DNA of 64,000 bases from Pseudomonadota bacterium (GTDB lineage Bacteria; Pseudomonadota; Alphaproteobacteria; Rhizobiales; Xanthobacteraceae), in NCBI GenBank assembly GCA_023435725.1, contig JAEYRD010000112.1, positions 1 to 64,000 of the forward strand. Direction: 5' to 3'. Positions 63,072 to 64,000 of this stretch are shown piece after piece (within the stretch, counting starts at the first letter, position 1; the number at the start of each line of letters is the position of its first letter). Made by a program: the position numbers and the translations under genes. Below the pieces are notes generated by a model. That model was not told where the DNA came from and did no database searches. It was given only the letters and a program-made list of their open reading frames with translations.

Positions 63072-64000
63072 ATGGCTATGACCGCTTCATCCCTCGCGCC
63101 GCAGGGCGGTGGAAGCTCCGATAACGAACGCTCGCCCTTCGTCCGGCTGAACGAGCTGCTGGCACCCCATCAGCCCGGTAAGCCATTGATTTCGCTTGCA
63201 GTCGGAGAGCCTCAGCATCCCGTGCCTGACTTCGTCGGCCCCGTGCTGGCCAGGCACATCGCCGATTTCGGCCGCTACCCGGCGAACCAGGGCACCGAGC
63301 CGTTCCGCAAGGCCGTCAGCGCCTGGCTGTCATCGCGCTTCAAGCTGCCGCGGCCGCTCGACCCCCAGAACGAGATTCTGGTTCTCAACGGCAGTCGCGA
63401 GGGGCTCTTCTTCGCCGCGATCACCGCCGCACGCTATGTCGGCCCGCGCCCCGGCAAGCCCGCCATCCTGATGCCGAACCCGTTCTATCCGGTCTATGGC
63501 GCTGGCGCCCGCGCGGCGGCTTGCGAGCCGGTCTATCTGCCGACCACGGTCGAAAACGGCTTCCTGCCCGATCTCGACGCCATCGACGAGTCGACGCTGG
63601 CGCGCACGGTGGCGTTCTATCTGGCCTCGCCCGCCAATCCGCAGGGCTCAGTCGCCTCGCCCGACTATTTCAAGCGATTGAAGCAGCTCGCCGATCGCCA
63701 TGGCTTCGTGATCCTCAGCGACGAGTGCTATTCGGAGATCTACACCCGCGAGGCGCCGGGCAGCGCGCTGGAATGCGCCGGCCCCGACTTCACCCGCGTG
63801 GTTGCGTTCCAGTCGCTGTCGAAGCGCTCCAACCTTCCGGGCATGCGCGTCGGCTTCGCCACCGGCGACAGGAAGTTCATCAGCATGTTCCTCGAGCTGC
63901 GCAACGTCGCGGCTCCCCAGGTGCCGGTGGCGCTCCAGCATGTCGCGACCGTTGCTTATAGCGACGAGGCGCATGTCGAGGAGAACCGTAGGCTCTACCG
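63072..64000 (+). CDS. Class I/II aminotransferase, DapC-like (cut by window end)
   Basis: Only the first 309 codons are present. The protein is a fold-type I PLP aminotransferase: ISLAVGEPQHPVPDF near residue 40, YPANQGTEPFRKAV, FYLASPANPQGSVAS with the cofactor asparagine, SDECYSEIYT with the PLP aspartate, and SLSKRSNLPGMRVGF with the PLP-binding lysine. It most resembles succinyldiaminopimelate aminotransferases (DapC type) of rhizobia in the lysine pathway, which I infer from memory. ATG codons at 63072 and 63078 are both possible starts; neither has a strong ribosome site. Confidence 0.88.
   Translation, partial: MAMTASSLAPQGGGSSDNERSPFVRLNELLAPHQPGKPLISLAVGEPQHPVPDFVGPVLARHIADFGRYPANQGTEPFRKAVSAWLSSRFKLPRPLDPQNEILVLNGSREGLFFAAITAARYVGPRPGKPAILMPNPFYPVYGAGARAAACEPVYLPTTVENGFLPDLDAIDESTLARTVAFYLASPANPQGSVASPDYFKRLKQLADRHGFVILSDECYSEIYTREAPGSALECAGPDFTRVVAFQSLSKRSNLPGMRVGFATGDRKFISMFLELRNVAAPQVPVALQHVATVAYSDEAHVEENRRLY

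Overview
This 64 kb window looks like ordinary chromosome from a Bradyrhizobium-type alphaproteobacterium. The evidence is high GC, dense gene packing, rhizobial gene families (MFS_3 exporters with a fused C-terminal domain, DUF1674/SDHAF4, a Mic60 homologue inside the heme operon, tandem glnK-amtB pairs) and many dispersed palindromic repeats of the kind common in Bradyrhizobium. I see no phage, insertion sequence, CRISPR array, rRNA or replication origin. The genus is inferred from gene content and not proven.

Layout. 1-5.3 kb: a yggT-DUF167-folD operon, tRNA-Ala(CGC), an enoyl-CoA hydratase, a glutamine amidotransferase, a short-chain dehydrogenase and a TerB-like protein. 5.6-14.2 kb: a class III cyclase with an N-terminal zinc-ribbon region, a P450 next to a Tat-exported hydrolase, an MFS exporter, two paralogous small secreted four-cysteine proteins, a polysaccharide deacetylase and a small secreted protein. 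14.4-21 kb: tRNA-Thr(CGT), the heme/cristae-like operon hemD-mic60-hemY, and divergently tsaD-gpsA-EVE. 21-34.8 kb: a second cyclase, an SRPBCC protein, topoisomerase IB, acs, an L,D-transpeptidase, a nuclease, SDHAF4, rsmB, a heparinase-like protein, and purH under a ZTP riboswitch.

34.8-48.4 kb: gamma-glutamyltransferase, several transporters (UMF1, AAHS-type MFS, MATE), a GST divergent from a DUF2239 gene with a well-formed promoter/operator, an HCCA isomerase, panE, a di-heme cytochrome c with a PQQ-type sugar dehydrogenase, a sugar epimerase, tRNA-Gly(GCC), a CnoX/YbbN-type thioredoxin and a LON-domain protein. 48.4-52.7 kb: an accessory-looking block made of a cytochrome b561/PepSY pair and a four-gene acyl-CoA operon divergent from a TetR gene, with two matching palindromic operators. 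52.7-64 kb: Trm112-like protein, a UbiH-family hydroxylase, TesB, a GYF-domain membrane protein with a ribosome-site hairpin, two consecutive glnK-amtB pairs, a secreted caspase-like protein with an eight-cysteine tail, a GFA-family protein and the 5' part of a DapC-like aminotransferase cut by the window edge.

How the genes connect. FolD makes 10-formyl-THF and PurH consumes it, and the ZTP riboswitch ahead of purH senses the backlog when folate runs short. The glnK-amtB pairs couple ammonium uptake to nitrogen status. The cytochrome c probably takes electrons from the adjacent sugar dehydrogenase. Among the less described signals I rank highest: the ZTP riboswitch, the dual TetR operator with its promoter, the hairpin that hides the ribosome site of the GYF gene, the operator-bearing DUF2239 promoter, the tandem four-cysteine proteins, and the caspase-like protein with a cysteine-rich tail.
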